A DNA stretch of 64,000 nucleotides from Isochrysis galbana (lineage: Eukaryota; Haptophyta; Isochrysidales; Isochrysidaceae), in NCBI GenBank assembly GCA_018136815.1, contig CM030944.1, forward strand, positions 1,116,456-1,180,455, in the 5' to 3' direction. The position numbers were made by a program, and so were the translations under genes. How positions within the stretch are numbered: position 1 is the stretch's first letter; each line of letters begins with the position of its first letter. The notes under the pieces were generated by a model. It was not told the origin of the DNA and ran no database searches. It worked only from the letters and a program-made list of their open reading frames with translations. Below are positions 63,311-64,000 of this stretch, one piece after another.

Positions 63311-64000
63311 ATGCTGGTTCTTGCCACTCCGTCGACTCCACAGCAAGCGGTGCTGCACGCATCCTGTGCAGATGCAGTGCAGGCAGACCCATTGTTAACA
63401 CCCCTTCCCTCTCATCGTGAGAAGTCCGATCCTGAGATTGCTGAGGTGCGGCACTTGAGGACGTGTGTGCAGGTGGCAGAGGGCGATGAAGACGTGGCGA
63501 CACTGCAGCCGCTCCTTGAGGGCTTCAGTGGCGTGTGCAATTTCAATTTCAAGCGGCGTCCCGGTGGTGCGTTGGCGGTGATGGAGGTGAACGCGCGTCT
63601 CGGTGGCGATCTGGGATGCGACGCGCCCTCCGGGATATTGACGTGGGCACTCGCAAAGATCCGGCAGCTGGGCTTGCAACTCAATTATAAGGTTGAGGGA
63701 GACGGGCAGCCGCTCGTGCGCGTGGGAAGGCTTCGAGATAGGTCGATTGCACAGGGCGTGAGGGCGGGCGACATCGAGGTAACTGAGCTAGCACAGAGGC
63801 CAGTTGGCTTACAGGATAAACGCAGACGGCTGACGGTAGGGAAGATGCAATCGAAGAGCCTCCTAGCCCTCCTCAAAGGGTATGGCTACTCACTGGGGGA
63901 GGCCAGTGGTAAGGGGGACTGTTGCATCCTCGCGTTTTGCAGTGGGAAGGAGCTCACGCCCACAGAGGCAGCTGCGCCGTCCGGCGAAACGTTGGCGTTT
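63311..64000 (+). CDS. ATP-grasp-domain protein, 5' part, runs off the window
   Basis: An open frame from ATG 63311 to the window end (230 codons, no stop). The segment CNFNFKRRPGGALAVMEVNA, then RLGGD, matches the metal/ATP-binding end of ATP-grasp enzymes, where E-x-N-x-R-x-GG follows a strand describing substrate-derived sequence. These enzymes make carbon-nitrogen bonds through acyl-phosphates. The earlier ATP-grasp lobe (glycine loop and Lys residues) is not visible, so upstream exons or a divergent N-terminus are likely, and the ATG directly after the minisatellite may be internal. Substrate unknown. A possible in-frame intron (63779-63814, GTAACT to TTACAG) would be only 36 bp, so I read through it. 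Confidence 0.6.
   Translation, partial: MLVLATPSTPQQAVLHASCADAVQADPLLTPLPSHREKSDPEIAEVRHLRTCVQVAEGDEDVATLQPLLEGFSGVCNFNFKRRPGGALAVMEVNARLGGDLGCDAPSGILTWALAKIRQLGLQLNYKVEGDGQPLVRVGRLRDRSIAQGVRAGDIEVTELAQRPVGLQDKRRRLTVGKMQSKSLLALLKGYGYSLGEASGKGDCCILAFCSGKELTPTEAAAPSGETLAF

Overview
This is nuclear DNA from a eukaryote, most likely a GC-rich single-celled alga or other flagellated protist. The protein genes are split by short spliceosomal introns (about 100-300 bp, mostly GT-AG, two clear GC-AG). Homopolymer and CT/GA microsatellite tracts are abundant, and relics of several unrelated mobile-element families fill the gaps. A haptophyte fits best: high GC, GC-AG introns and many dispersed repeats. 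A dinoflagellate or another protist cannot be excluded from sequence alone. The class C GPCR fragment, the pentameric ligand-gated channel and gamma-tubulin complex protein 3 all suit a motile, ciliated cell.

Layout. 1-442: first exon of a class C GPCR-like gene (-), running off the left edge. 443-1497: CT/GA low-complexity DNA. 1715-4445: cytosolic-type lysyl-tRNA synthetase (+, 6 exons, TATA box). 4800-9843: nested mobile-element relics, including two 5'-truncated LINE tails; one of them is split by a 1.45-kb insertion with a 7-bp target duplication. 9884-13573: a 1,229-residue single-exon protein of unknown family (-). 14100-16420: repeats and a 392-residue retroelement-type ORF. 16925-20529: an 8-exon pentameric ligand-gated channel (-) with two tandem extracellular domains, five predicted membrane helices and a C-terminal EF-hand pair. 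21400-25820: more repeat modules and element ORFs. 26151-30856: TUBGCP3 (-, 11 exons) with a palindromic E2F-type site just upstream. 31200-31700: another element fragment. 32675-35069: a DASS/SLC13-type transporter (-, 4 exons). 36256-48186: GCN1 (+, 20 exons). 48780-49035: repeat module. 50021-52520: a DDX56-type DEAD-box helicase (-, 5 exons). 53421-57114: a 1,073-residue transposase-like four-exon gene (+). 58151-59386: a degraded DDE-transposase-like gene (-). 59943-61776: a secreted Cys-rich protein (+, 2 exons). 63311-64000: start of an ATP-grasp protein (+), running off the right edge.

The host genes serve separate housekeeping roles: lysyl-tRNA charging, GCN1 stress sensing on ribosomes, DDX56 in large-subunit assembly, GCP3 in microtubule nucleation, and anion transport. 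I see no operon-like or pathway logic linking them. Splice junctions were deduced by reading frame plus remembered family alignments. All junctions listed keep the frame and use AG acceptors. The most novel feature is the double-ectodomain, EF-hand-bearing ligand-gated channel.
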